A stretch of 64,000 nt of DNA from Nigrospora sphaerica (GCA_018287875.1 JAGVVL010000018.1:2968501-3032500); one strand, 5' to 3'. Positions 34,416 through 44,952 are shown, counted from the first letter of the stretch. Made by a program: numbers and translations. Notes: a model not told the origin generated them from the letters alone.

Positions 34416-36182
34416 CTAGTATGTGTAGCGAAACCGCTTATTCTGCACGTCGGTCTCATCATTTGCATCCCCTGCGGCCTCCGTAACCGATGCCTCCGCA
34501 GCGCCGTAGAGCGCGTCTCGCCGCTGGTTCTCGACGACACAGAGAATGAGATAGGCGGCACCGGAAGCCGCCATGAGCGCAAAGGCGAAAATCATGGCCG
34601 CGATACCCAAGGCATAGGTTGGTGCCTGGTGGGCGAGGAAAAGCTGAGGACCAATGATGTTTCCGATAGCTGAGCAGCTATTATAAGCCCGGTCCCCAAT
34701 GTGATATATTTAGAGGGGGGTTGGGGTTGGGGCTGGGTTTTACTCACCGTAGACCACGGCGACAGAGACTCCCATGAAGCTCTTCTTGGTGGCACCGGCC
34801 GTGTTCGACGACTGGAGGCTCAGCATGAAGACCCAGGGGACGTTGTAGAAGCCCATTATGTACACGCCCGCCAACGAAGCGTTGCGGCTCACGTGGGGAT
34901 CCAGAGCGTGCACCATGACGGCCCCGGCCAAACCGATCAGGGCCGAGACGATCCAGAAGACACAGCGCAGGTTCGGGCGGAAGAGCGAGACGGTGGTCAG
35001 GACGGCGCCGGCGATCATGGCCACTGCCGCCTGGGGCGTCGCCATGAGTGTCGTGCGTGTCGGCGAGAAACCGTAGCCCGAGATGATGAGCGGGTTGAAG
35101 TTGGTAATGCCGGCGTTGGCGACGGCGTACCCGAGCACGTTGGCCCAGATGCAGTAGCTCCGGGGGTCGCGAAAGGCTTCGAGGATCTGGCCACGGTCCG
35201 TTTTCTGGGCTGCCCGTCAGCGCATGGCGGCGAGGGGCGGAAAGGAGGCTCTCCCGCGAACCTTTTTCTGGGTTTCTATGCCGGTCTGGTTGGAGGTGAG
35301 GCGAAGAACGGCTAGCTTCTTCTCCTCCTCGTTGAAGAACCAGGCTGTGGACGGCGAATCCGGCAGCGCCACGAACAGAACGGCACCGACCAAGATGGTG
35401 ACAGACCCGTATAGGATGAAGATGTACTGCATACAGGCCCGTCAGTTCGCCGGCCAGCCGCGGCCCGAAGCGGAAAAAGCCCTTATCTCACCTTCCAGGT
35501 CGACAGCGAGCCCCGGATGCCGCCAATGGCGTACGAGAGGATGCCGCCGAAGACGCCGGCGAAGGTGTTATACCAAAACGCAGTGCGCAAGGGTTGCTCG
35601 TCGCGGCGGTACCAAGTGGCGTTGAGGACGATCATGCAGGGCAGCATGGCGGCCTCGAAGACGCCGAGGAGGAAGCGGATGGTGGCAAGGCCGGCGAAGC
35701 CGCGGCAGGCGGCCATGAGGGCGAGGGCGGCGCCCCAGAAGACGAGGCAAGCGCCGACGAAGCGGCCGACGGGCACGCGCGTCAGGAGCCACAGGCTGGG
35801 CCCCTCGGCGGCCAGGTAGCCGAAGTAGAAGACGCTGCCGAGCCAGCTGTACTCCTGCCCCTGCAGCTGCGCGTCCTCTTTGAGCCCGAACAGCGCCGCG
35901 TACCCCAGGGCGTTCTGGAAAAAGCGCCCCGACAGAGGGTTAGCAGAGCCCGGGGAGCGCGCCCGCGGCGGCGGCAGCGGCGCTGGGCGGCGGCCCACTG
36001 ACCTTGTCGAGGAAGGCGAGCGTCATGCCGAGGACGACCAGCGGCATGACGACGAGGTCCGTCTTCAGGACGATGCGGCGCGCCTGTGCCGTCGTGAGGG
36101 CCGGATACGCGTCACCGGCCTCCACCCCGACCTTGACTCGGGCGGCCTCGGGTGCCATTTTCACGTCGGCGTGGGAATCCAT
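34416..36182 (-). CDS. MFS transporter, anion:cation symporter (Dal5-like) family
   Basis: Plasma-membrane permease of the group that includes allantoate, nicotinate and other organic-anion carriers. Five exons, 36003-36182, 35492-35914, 35262-35426, 34748-35204 and 34416-34669, give 492 residues; all introns are GT-AG with 57-88 bp. Start MDSHADVK at 36180-36182; an in-frame ATG at 36227 is possible. The expected segments appear in order: TM1 VVMPLVVLGMTLAFLDKNAL; LQGQEYSWLGSVFYFGYLAA; FLLGVFEAAMLPCMIVLNAT; AFWYNTFAGVFGGILSYAIG; central loop WFFNEEEKKLAVLRL; ITNFNPLIISGYGFSPTRTT; GVYIMGFYNVPWVFMLSLQS; AIGNIIGPQLFLAHQAPTYA. Substrate is not readable. It lies between two genes for peroxisome-targeted enzymes. 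Confidence 0.9.
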
Positions 36183-36738
36183 AAGAGCACACGGTACTCT
36201 TTCTCTGTCTTTCTCTTGCGCACACAAATTGCGACGGAGACTCAGCAGAGGCCTACCGTCGTGGAACCCTGACGGGCGAGGTCGGTATATTTAAGTCATG
36301 ATCCCGGGAGCCCCATGATGCTAGCGGTGTCAAGCCCGGTCCGGGGGTCTGCGCACGCGGAGACTGGGGCCGATGGTGTAATCGGTATCGCGTGTCACAG
36401 ATACCAGGAATCGATCTCAAGGTGAGTCCCTGGTTTCCCCATAGCGCTCAGTAAAGAGGTACAAATTCGGCCAAGCCCAGGGGGTTTAATCAGTGCAGGG
36501 TTCGTATCAGTCCGAAGGGCCCCGCCCACAGAATGTGGGGTTGGCGATAGGCATGGGAAGCTCCCCACCTATGCAGGTGGATGGAGGGATGGAGGGATGG
36601 AGCCAGTGCGTAGAAGCCAAGACGGTTCTCGTTCATGAGGTACGTTACATGTCTATGTGTTAATGCCATTAGGCCAACACTGGTTTGACCAGTAGCTCAA
36701 GTACATATCGCGCCCTTTGTGAACAAGGCCGTGTTGAT
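36183..36738. other. Intergenic
   Basis: Holds the promoter of the transporter gene. A 75-bp stretch at 36366-36440 has a tRNA A-box-like run but fails elsewhere (see rejected items). A GGATGGAG triplet repeat occurs at about 36580-36602. Confidence 0.4.
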
Positions 36739-37887
36739 TTACAACTTGGACGGGATGTCGGGCAAGTCCAGTCTCCTCGGCTGCTCCACCTCGGCGCGGA
36801 TGGCACCGCGGTCGCGTCCGACATCGCGGGCGACCTCGGCCTTGTAGAGGCGCTGGATGAGGTCGGTGACAGGCCCCTTGCGGCCATCACCGATGGGCCG
36901 GCCGTCGATCTCGGCGACGTGGACTTGACCGGCGAAGGTGCCGGTGCAGAAGGCCTCGTCGGCGGCCCAGGCCTCGGTGAGGGTGAAGTCGAGCTCGCGC
37001 ACGGCGAGGCCGTGGGCGCGGCAGAGGTCGAGCGTCTTCTGGCGCGTGACGCCGGCCATCTGGTTGTCCTTGGTCGGGGCCCAGACCTCGGCGCCGCGCA
37101 CGATGAAGAAGTTGACCGAGTTGCACGTCTTGACGAAGCCGCGCAGGTCCAGCATCAGCGCCTCGTCGACCCCCATGACGCCCGCGCTGACGCACGCCTG
37201 CACGTCCGTCGCCTTGGACACGTGGTTCCACTGCTCGTCCTTGACGTCGGGCGGCCCGCGCCGCACCCACGTCGTCGCGAGCCGGAGCCCCCGCGCCGCC
37301 GCCGCCGCGTCCACCGCCTTGATCTCGGGTATCACCACGATGAGCGGCCCCCCAACGTTGGCCCCCGGCGACTGGTACGGCGTCCGCTTGAGCCCCCGGC
37401 TCACCACCAGCCGCACGTGCACGTGCGCCTCGTCCGCCAGGTCGTTGGCGTCGAGCGTCCGGTGCACGAGGTCTAGCAGCTCCCCCTTGCCCAGCCCAAG
37501 GTCCATCTGCATCGCCTTGGCCGCCTGGAATAGCCGGTCGAGGTGTGCTCGCGCGAACTGCACACGTCCGTGGACGGCGCGGATGCCCTCCTGGAATTCC
37601 GTCAGCGGCAGGGCCATAGAGGGAAAAGGGATGGTGGGCAGTGGACCGTACCCAGATGCCGTCGCCCACAAGAAAGTTGGAGTCAAACACAGACACGGTA
37701 GCCTGCTCTCTCGGCACAATCCTGAACTCGGACGTCACACCATCTCGTATACCAACCTGTCGACGTCAGCATCGGGCCAGGAATCGGGGCTCGTAAACAT
37801 GGTGCAAACCTTGATGAAGGCATTCTTCGGGTTCAGCACTGCCGTGTGGCTGTTGGCCGCTGGGGCTTTCTCTGCACTTGGAGACAT
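36739..37887 (-). CDS. Class IV PLP aminotransferase with peroxisomal signal
   Basis: Branched-chain/D-amino-acid aminotransferase-like enzyme (fold type IV). Three exons, 37810-37887, 37652-37756 and 36739-37590, give 344 residues; introns of 53 and 61 bp are GT-AG. The first exon (MSPSAEKAPAANSHTAVLNP) is inferred from phase and a CTGAC branch point. Landmarks: ATVSVFDSNFLVGDGIWEGI across intron 2; HVRLVVSRGLKRTPYQSPGA; WNHVSKATDVQACVSAGVMG with the likely PLP lysine; VDEALMLDLRGFVKTCNSVN; and NQMAGVTRQKTLDLCRAHGL. The C-terminus is PSKL, so the last three residues are a classic PTS1. Substrate range and D/L preference are unknown. Like the AKL-bearing oxidase at 27941-29363, it probably works in peroxisomes. 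Confidence 0.88.
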
Positions 37888-39764
37888 ACCTGCTCTCAGG
37901 TGATGGCAGCAGTGGTAATGGACGAGCTTGGCAATCCAAGATAACACCAAGCCGTCCTTAGATCTTCTTCAATCAGATGCACGCCCGTAGTGGCCGGAGA
38001 GATAGCCGGTCGGAGCGCGCGCCGGTGCATGAGGACCGCACTCCGTTAGGCTCGGCATCTTCCGGGCTTATCTGACCCCCCGCCCCGTCGGCCACATTGC
38101 GACATACTGCGCCAGATGACACCATGCCGACGCCTGCCCAGGAAGCAAACGCCATGTCTCTTCGATTGGCGGCAAACGAGCTCAGGAGCCCACGACGACC
38201 CCTTCACCATCGAGGCACTCCGGTTCGGGCCCTTGGGGCTATCCAGCCAATCACTGACCCACCGTTCACCAAATCTTCTTTTCGAACAAAAACGGTGCCG
38301 TCTCAGTCTCAGCATCCCGCCGCTCGCTTGCTACGTCTAGGGCGCCGGTCTCTTGCTGTGCCTTCTGATTCTTGTCTCCGGTGCCGTGCAAACCGTCCCG
38401 GCTCACTACGCTCCCACCCTAAGGCCGCATCACATGTTGTATTTGGCTGTCTTCTTGACTGCGACAATCGCCTTTACTAAACCCAAGTGCTCCCTGTCGT
38501 GTTGAAGCGCTAGATTTAGCCGTAACAGACACCGTTTACCTCCTCGCGCTGTAGAGGTACAGTAGGAACGCCGCTAAATAGGACTATTAAAACTGTACTC
38601 TTTCACACTTGTGGCTAATCTCATAAATTCAATGTATTTACATAAATCGTAGTGCTATCGACGGCGGAATAGTGAAACGCCTCGAACCACTGGGACTAAT
38701 CTTGCACTATTGCGGGTTTGTTCCCGTGTTTGTCCCCTTTGCTTTCGTGCGCATCAATACCATCTTCTACTTCGATCCAATCCCTACCGGTTGGAAGCGG
38801 TATCAGACTTCGAATCGTGCCAAAATCTACTGGCGTAAAACCGGCTGGACTTGTGACTGAGTGAATATTCTCTGTTATAGTACGAAAAAGGCAACATATC
38901 AACCCTGGCACCCTATCTTGAACGCGCCGCAGTGATGACGTCCATTGAGCCATAGAGCCGTCATCCCATTCTGCTAAATATGATAGCTTTCAAGTCACCA
39001 TGTTATCACACACGATCATAATTTCCAGGAAACTCGGGATCCCGTCCGCTCTCCCATAGATAAGCTGGAAAGCGGCCTTCTGTCTATGGGAGACCGGACA
39101 TTAGCACACGGATCATGTCTTGCGGATGGACTTGCGAACGGAGCTGTGGCGCTCTGGACCCACGACAGCACCGTGTTGTCATCCAGCCACAACAGTAGCA
39201 CCTACGTGTAGACCCTTGCTATCGATTACCCCCCTTACCTCCTCCCCCCGAGGTATACGTATTGGCTGAAACAGCTCCTATTCAACTCTAATCACTCTCC
39301 ACTTTCTCAATTTGCTCCCGCTAGTAGTAAGGTTATGTTTTTATTCCGTAACTACTTTTAAACGTTACTATTGGTCAAGAAGACAGAGGAGTCTTTTATA
39401 GCTAAATATTGTAAGTGCAGGATCCTATTTTCTAATTTTATAAGATAGAGGAGGATGACTATAGCCTGCCCTCAATACTGGAATTCCTCGAGAAGTTAGC
39501 CTTAGGTGAGCGGCGCATCGTTTTAGGGAGGATTATACTAGAGGCTATTGAATTGTGCGGCGAAGCTCACTTTCGAATTATAGGCCGCCTTAAGTGGAAA
39601 TGTGCGTTACTGCATAGTATATCGCGGGTCCATCCTGCTAGAGGTCTCACCCCCCCACACCTCTGTCACAGACATTTGGCTTCCTCCCACGCACTATAAT
39701 TCCACTCATACCCTCTCGTGGCTTGAACGTGTTGGCTCTGTCCTACGCGTAACATTGTTCCATT
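37888..39764. other. Gene-poor, AT-rich toward the RiPP locus
   Basis: About 1.9 kb with no gene recognised. From 39330 to 39600 the sequence is AT-rich, with a protein-like frame (SLPSILEFLEKLALGERRIV, about 39458-39520) that lacks start and partner exons. It may be a transposon or gene relic. Confidence 0.35.
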
Positions 39765-40122
39765 CTAGTTCTCGGCCGACTGCTCCTCGGGGTAGGAGAC
39801 CAAGTAGGCACGCTTGGCGACCTTGTCGTCCTCTTCGGGGTAGGACACCAGGTAGGCACGCTTGGCGACCTTGCCGTCCTCCTCGGGGTTGGAACGCTTG
39901 GCGACCTTGTCGTCCTCCTCGGGGTTGGAACGCTTGGCGACCTTGTCGTCCTCCTCGGGGTAGGACACCAGGTAGGCACGCTTGTTGGGGCTGTTTCGTT
40001 CTTGTGTTAGAGATAATTGCCTCCTGAGCCGGAGCTGATGTGGCAAACCTGTTGGCAGTGGTTGGCAAAGTCGCGCCGAGGGCGAGAAGCATCGCGATGC
40101 TCATCATCTGTGAGCACAACAT
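39765..40122 (-). CDS. RiPP precursor peptide with Kex2-bounded repeats (dikaritin type)
   Basis: Two exons, 40049-40122 and 39765-39990, give 99 residues. The 58-bp intron has a GTTTGC donor, a CTAAC branch point and a CAG acceptor, and is the only plausible one that joins the two frames. Residues 1-23 are a signal peptide (MMSIAMLLALGATLPTTA). After a first Lys-Arg at 28-29 come five units, each but the last ending in KR, the Golgi Kex2 site. Units 1 and 4 read AYLVSYPEEDDKVAKR, unit 5 reads AYLVSYPEEQSAEN, and units 2 and 3 are shorter (SNPEED.KVAKR). The predicted core is within AYLVSYP; the acidic spacer and KR are follower-like. It is divergent from a UstYa gene 624 bp away, which supports a tyrosine-cyclised peptide product (inference). 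Any toxicity is unknown. Confidence 0.85.
39768..39977 (-). repeat. In-frame repeat array inside the RiPP precursor gene
   Basis: Five units read on the minus strand: 39930-39977 (48 bp), 39894-39929 (36 bp), 39858-39893 (36 bp), 39810-39857 (48 bp) and 39768-39809 (42 bp, last). The 36-bp units equal the 48-bp unit minus its first four codons and carry Asn instead of Tyr, so the core tyrosines are lost. Third-position differences are few, which suggests recent duplication or gene conversion between units. Confidence 0.9.
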
Positions 40123-40746
40123 GTTGGGCGGGTTTGAGGGACAAAGTTACAGATGGAGGGCTACTGGAAGCTGAACAGGGTAGAATGATCGGAGAGGCGG
40201 AAGATATCAGGCTTCTGGAGAGTGACGTCGAAATGGAATATGAATGCCATATAAATAAAATCCGGCACGCTGGTACGATGGTGTCAACGAGTACGGAGCT
40301 GAAAAAGCAACCGACCAATAGAATTTGCACCCGATCCGGACTCATGATAATCGTCGTCCTTTTCCGGGAGCTGGTATTGTCGCCGTAATCGTATCCGGAT
40401 TTCCGTGCATAGCCGCTACAGCTACGGCCTTCCACTTGCCGGACATACAAAATTCGTTTCAGAGCACGCAGACCGGAAGAGCCGCCATGACCCGTTTCCG
40501 CCATGAGTCTCGGATTTGCCGTCATGAGCGGTTTCTGCCATGAGTCTCGGATTAGCTGACAGGATGCAGCCCCCCACTCCCCACCTCACATCCGGTCCGC
40601 TTACCGGATCTTGCATTATGAAGCCGGAATCCGCGTCGGCCGCATGGGGGACCCCTAAGCACCAAATCGACATCATCTCTTTGCATCTGTCGCCTACTCT
40701 CCATTCTTTACAACCAGGCAATGAGACAGCGACGGAAAGCCTTATC
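40123..40746. promoter_or_regulatory. Shared divergent promoter of RiPP precursor and UstYa gene
   Basis: 624 bp between the two start codons. It contains a 23-bp direct repeat, GTTTCYGCCATGAGTCTCGG plus ATT, at 40494-40516 and 40531-40553. This lies within a cluster of four CATGA cores (40485, 40502, 40523, 40539). A TATAAATA run sits at 40249-40258. Repeated cores in a shared promoter are what one expects for a pathway-specific regulator, but no regulator gene is recognisable in the window and the sites are unproven. Confidence 0.45.
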
Positions 40747-41630
40747 ATGTCTGATATCGACGCAAGAAATACGGTTAACGCAGCATTGTTGCCGCGAAAG
40801 AATTGGACCTCAGGGTCACGAGGTTGTCGAGAAAATGGTGTCTTTCCATGGTTTTGGACCATGGTGGGCTTTCTGACCGTTGCAGCACTCCTCCAGAGCG
40901 TGTTGCTGTGGAAGATCAGCACAAAGCATCAGTCCCCGGAAAGACTCGGCGAGCCAAACGGCCTGTTCCCTACAGGTTAGTGTGGTACTTGTGTTTAGCA
41001 GAAAACATTGAGACAGAAATACATATGACTGACTCGTAATTGCAGTGGGGACAAAGGTTGTGCAGTTTCGAGAGAATCTTCAGTTCCACCCACTGAATGT
41101 GTCAGACCCTTCGTGGGGAGCGGTCATGCCTCGTACGTACAGCTGCCTGGACGACAAGGAACATACAAGAAGAGCTGACATATCCTTTTCCCCAAATTGC
41201 AGAAGGCGGTGGCTTTGCGGTGGTGCCCAGTGGAGATACAGAGAGTCTACGCCTGCCACCCCCTATCCGCGTGGGTGGGAATACGGCATATAATGTCGCC
41301 GTTTTCCACCAGCTGCATTGCCTACACACCCTAGCAGCGGAATTCCAAGGGCTTCTAGCTGCCATGCGTAGCGGCGTTTCGGCGGGAACGGAATTCCCGC
41401 CGGCTCGACTCGAGCATGTCGAACACTGTCTGGCCTATATAAAAGAATCACTCGTGTGCTGTGGCGACACAGCATTCGAAGGACAGTCTTCCAAGGTAGA
41501 GAGTCCCGCTACGAGTGGATACGGATCATACCACGTGTGTAAGGACTTTAGTCAAATCCTAGCCTGGAGCGCGAGCCACCGGGCAAGCGACATGTCTGGG
41601 TACGGCCAACATGCGCAACATAACCAGTAA
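40747..41630 (+). CDS. UstYa-family (DUF3328) oxidative cyclase
   Basis: Three exons, 40747-40975, 41046-41132 and 41203-41630, give 247 residues; both introns are 70 bp and GT-AG. Start MSDIDARNTVNAALLPRKNW. One transmembrane helix lies at about 33-55 (FPWFWTMVGFLTVAALLQSV). The lumenal domain has the two family HxxHC motifs, HQLHC at 141-145 and HVEHC at 177-181, which bind the metal. Known members install side-chain ether or C-C bonds and cyclise dikaritin peptides such as ustiloxin. Position next to a Kex2-repeat precursor fits that role. No lesion seen. Identification is firm; the reaction is inferred. Confidence 0.92.
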
Positions 41631-41988
41631 TAGCGCTCTGTCAGGCATTTCTATAGTAATGTAAAGCTATATCTTAAGTGGGTAAAGAAGGCTTTGAATC
41701 AAGTGCCCTTTGCGCTTTGAAGACACGTAGGCCTTTCTGTACGATGGAGCACTAGGCCTGACCCGGGAGGACGCCGATACCTTGCCAAGATTACACTGGC
41801 CGATGAACGTGGTAGGTAGGCTCCAACATCATGCGACGCATCGCGTTAAAAGAATGAATTGCAACCATGGACCATGAATGAAACCGTGCGTCACATGGGG
41901 TAGGAAGTAGTTGATCCCTGGGTTAGGAAGACACATTATTTTTCTTAATATTGCTTCAGCTTGGGGCAGCGGCTAAACATGTGGTCTT
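41631..41988. other. Spacer between convergent genes
   Basis: About 360 bp between the stop codons of the UstYa gene and the acyltransferase gene. Nothing recognisable. Confidence 0.5.
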
Positions 41989-43446
41989 TTATTCGGGACC
42001 GAAGCACTCCAGGAGATGGCTTATCAGTCTGTGGGATGGCAGATCCACCAGTCTCATCGTCAGATCGGAGATCCACACTAGACATGCTGTCACCACAACG
42101 AACCCAAAGAGACCACCAAGGTATTCTGCTGGACCATGACGCATACCACCCAGGACGGAAGCATCAGAGATGTATTGGCGGCAGACCAGGTAGAGTCTCC
42201 ATCCCGCCAACTCGAGAAACGATTAATGGACCAGGTAGAGCGAGAACGACACAGAACCTAAATACTGTAGGGGGGTAGATCGTAGCAAGTCCCTGAGATG
42301 CCTTAGCTTGCTGGCCGACCAGATCACAGCAATAGCCCCCAGAGACTGCCAAAAGTCGGGGCTCTCGTACAGCTTGCTCATGAAGCCGAATCCAAGTGCC
42401 CGGCTTGCCTTGTCATCTGGATACGACAAGGCCCACAAGCCCAAGAAGAGTACGAACCAAGGGCCCGCCCGGCGGCAAGGTAGCAGAAAGGCTTGCCCCC
42501 TTGGTCTTTTGCCTCGGCCCTGCTCAGAGGGCGCGTTCGAAATTGGGATAGGCGGAGGTTGAGAGGTACGTCGTGTTCTCGCCTGATCTATCAGGCAGAG
42601 ATGCATACCGGCAAAAAAGAGGGCGACATCCCAGCGACCCCAACAGCTTGCGAAGACGGTCAGGGTGGCCGCAATGACATGACGGGCGCCGGTGTGTCGT
42701 AGGACGGAAACGGCCCCCAGGACCAAGAAGAGGATCATGAAGCAGCGGAACTCGGTCTGTATGGTCCACAAGTGAGGACCGTAGTATGAGTCGTGTTTGT
42801 TTGCGTACAGGTTCTCGACCCAGTCCCATGGATTTACCAGCTTGTGCGTGACGAAACCGAGCCAGTCGCAGATCTGGAGCCAGGGAGACGCTCGGGGAAC
42901 GACGGTATAGACGAGCAGGTGGGCGGGGAGGGCCCCGAGCGACTGCGGGGTCGGGAACAGGCCGGTCAAGACGAAGAGCAAGACAGCCAGCGTCGACAGG
43001 AGCGGGAGCAGGAAGAGACGGAACGGCCGCTTCAAGGCCGCCACGGCGAGACGGCGGTGAAGCGCCGCGGCGGCGGCGCCGCGCCCGAAGTGGCGGACGG
43101 GCCCCAGCGACAGGGCGTAGCCCGACAGCACGAAGAAGATGCGGACCATGGCCTTGCCGGCACGGAACAGACGCACGACGGGGGCGTGGTAGAAGGCGCC
43201 GCTGACGCCCGGGATGAGGCCGAGGAGCGTGTTGCGGTCCAAGGCCGTGGAGAGGTGCAGCACGTAGACTATAACGGCGGCGAGGCCGCGCAGGCCGTCC
43301 AGCTGGGCCGTCGCCTGGCGATCCGACGACGCCGGGGCGGCCGCGCGCGGCCGGCAGAAGGAGGGCAGAAACCCCGCGACGGAGGCCCAGAGGAGGCTCT
43401 CGAGCCGCCCGAAGAGCGAGGAACGGCGCTGCGTGGTGGTGCGCAT
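41989..43446 (-). pseudogene. Acyltransferase-3 family membrane protein with one in-frame stop
   Basis: Reading from the ATG at 43444-43446 (MRTTTQRRSSLFGRLESLLW), one frame covers 486 codons with a single interruption, a TAA at 42223-42225, about 84% of the way through. Before it come the family N-terminus (TAQLDGLRGLAAVIVYVLHL), several membrane helices (FRLFLLPLLSTLAVLLFVLT; FRCFMILFLVLGAVSVL) and LQYLGSVSFSLYLVH. After it the same frame continues with typical C-terminal sequence (AEYLGGLFGFVVVTACLVWI; LVDLPSHRLISHLLECFG). Everything downstream is intact, so the stop is probably recent. CAA to TAA would be a C-to-T change at CpA, the RIP signature, but the original codon is not known. Relatives O-acylate small molecules, so it could have tailored the peptide. 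Confidence 0.75.
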
Positions 43447-43873
43447 GATGGGCCACGAGGCTGGATGAGGGTTGTTTGGGGAAACAGTGGTGGTGATGGC
43501 GTGGCCAAGGGGGCGGCGGCGGCCAGGTCGCATAACCCTGAGGGCCCTCTCTTTCTCTACCTTTTTCTCTCTCCCTCTCGGCCTTTTGCCCGACGCGGTG
43601 TCATAGGTGAGCGAATTTCCTGACGCGAGAATGCGTGGCCCCGGTCGTGTGTGTTCGTGGGCAGTGGATAGGAGGAGAGCACGCCAAGCGTCGCGACCCG
43701 CACTTTACCGAGTACCGCAGTACCGAGATTCCCGGATCCGGATCCGGATCTGCGACCGGACAGGCCACGGCGCCGCCAAAGTACTTCCCCCGCCCCTCGT
43801 GTCGTCTTCGTGGCCGCGGCTGGCCGGCGGATGCGGTGCTGTTAAGACACCGAGACCTTTACTAGGCGCTGCG
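43447..43873. promoter_or_regulatory. Divergent promoter region
   Basis: Roughly 430 bp between the acyltransferase start and the second UstYa-like start. A short GGATCCGGATCCGGATC palindromic run lies at about 43734-43750. No further sites are identifiable. Confidence 0.35.
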
Positions 43874-44717
43874 ATGGCAAAACCGCTTGTTTCCCGCATT
43901 CGGGACTTTGTCCAGGTGGGTGGGCGCCCGGAGGGGCCCCGCGCGACGGCTGCTCGTTGGCCGTGGACGACGCTTACGCCTTCCAGGACCGCCCACAGAT
44001 CATGTCGTACAAGCATGTTTCCCTCGTCGACCCGGGCGATGAACCGCGACAGCTCGAGGGACGGGCAGAACGTATGCCGGGCTGTGGGGCCGACGCCGGC
44101 CTTTGGATCCGCGCCATGGCGTTTTTGGGGGGGGGTTGTCGTGGACCTCGTGTTGGTCACGGCGGCGCTCTGGTCGCAGCCGGCCGCCGCCGCCGTAGCA
44201 GCCGCAGCAGCGGTGCCGGCCGGGCCGGCCAGCGGGCAGCCGGCGGAGCTGTACTTTTCCGACACGACGGACCCGCCGCCGCTCCTCAACCAGAGCTGCG
44301 GGGCGTCGGTGGCGGAGGCGCGCCAGGCCGGCTGCGTCTTCGACATGCTGTCAACGGCGTGGACGCCGGCGGCGTGCGTCGATGCGGCGGTGACGGCCGA
44401 GTTCCTCGCGACCGTCACCGCCGCGGGGGTCTGGCCCTACTACCACGACAAGGCCGGGACGCGGCCCATGAGGGACCTGGCGGCGCTCGAGGCCGGCGAA
44501 TGGGTCGGCCGGGAGCTGTGGTCGACCATGCAGCTCCACCAGCACCACTGCTTCTTCACCCTGGCGGCGCATGCACATTGCCTACAACGGCGGCCCCCCC
44601 GTCGACACCGTCAGCCGCGGCCTGCGCCATACCAAGCACTGCGCCCGTATGCTGATGCACCGCGACAACCCTGACAGCGTTTCGGGCGTGCAGTCTGTGT
44701 ACTTCCGAAGCTGCTGA
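43874..44717 (+). pseudogene. Second UstYa-like (DUF3328-related) gene, frameshifted
   Basis: Plausible start MAKPLVSRIRDFVQ at 43874 with a donor-like GTGGGT after it. The next protein-like piece is AYAFQDRPQIMSYKHVSLVD (about 43971-44030). Beyond a run of Gs near 44129-44137 a different frame carries the membrane helix (VVVDLVLVTAALWS) and a lumenal domain (NQSCGASVAEARQAGCVFDM, VWPYYHDKAGTRPM, LHQHHCFFT). At the CCC run 44559-44561 the frame must change again to reach HIAYNGGPPVDTVSRGLRHT, KHCARMLMH and the TGA at 44715-44717. Both HxxHC motifs (HQHHC, HTKHC) survive in the DNA. Both shifts lie in homopolymers, so assembly error is an alternative to real inactivation. Confidence 0.65.
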
Positions 44718-44952
44718 CGGCCGGACGCGGGGATCCAGGCGGACTACTTCTCGATGGACATGGATGTGTGACTACATAGCTGCATGGAAATACGGTTGTT
44801 TGGGGGCCGCCGAGGAAGGGCTAGTTTTGGCACCCGTATCCAAAACGGCTCTTCCCTGTTACTGGCGTCGGCTGGCTATTGCTATTGTTGGACGACGTAC
44901 ATGCATCCGGCAGCCGTAACAGGAAGGCGACAATAGCATCGGATCTGTCATA

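Noticed and set aside
36366..36440. Possible second tRNA (75 bp with TGGTGTAATCGG A-box-like run)
   Set aside because: Only four acceptor pairs form, the B box is incomplete and the anticodon arm does not fold. At most a distant tRNA relic.
36687..37903. Long plus-strand frames opposite the aminotransferase
   Set aside because: Shadow frames of the GC-rich aminotransferase exons; the minus strand has all family motifs and consistent splicing.
39602..40027. Plus-strand frame rich in RHAWRPCRPPRG repeats
   Set aside because: It is the antisense reading of the RiPP repeat array; the minus-strand reading has signal peptide, Kex2 sites and intron support.
39706..40122. Unspliced 138-codon reading of the RiPP locus
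   Set aside because: It keeps the signal peptide but runs out of the KR-bounded repeat frame; splicing the 58-bp intron gives a far better protein.
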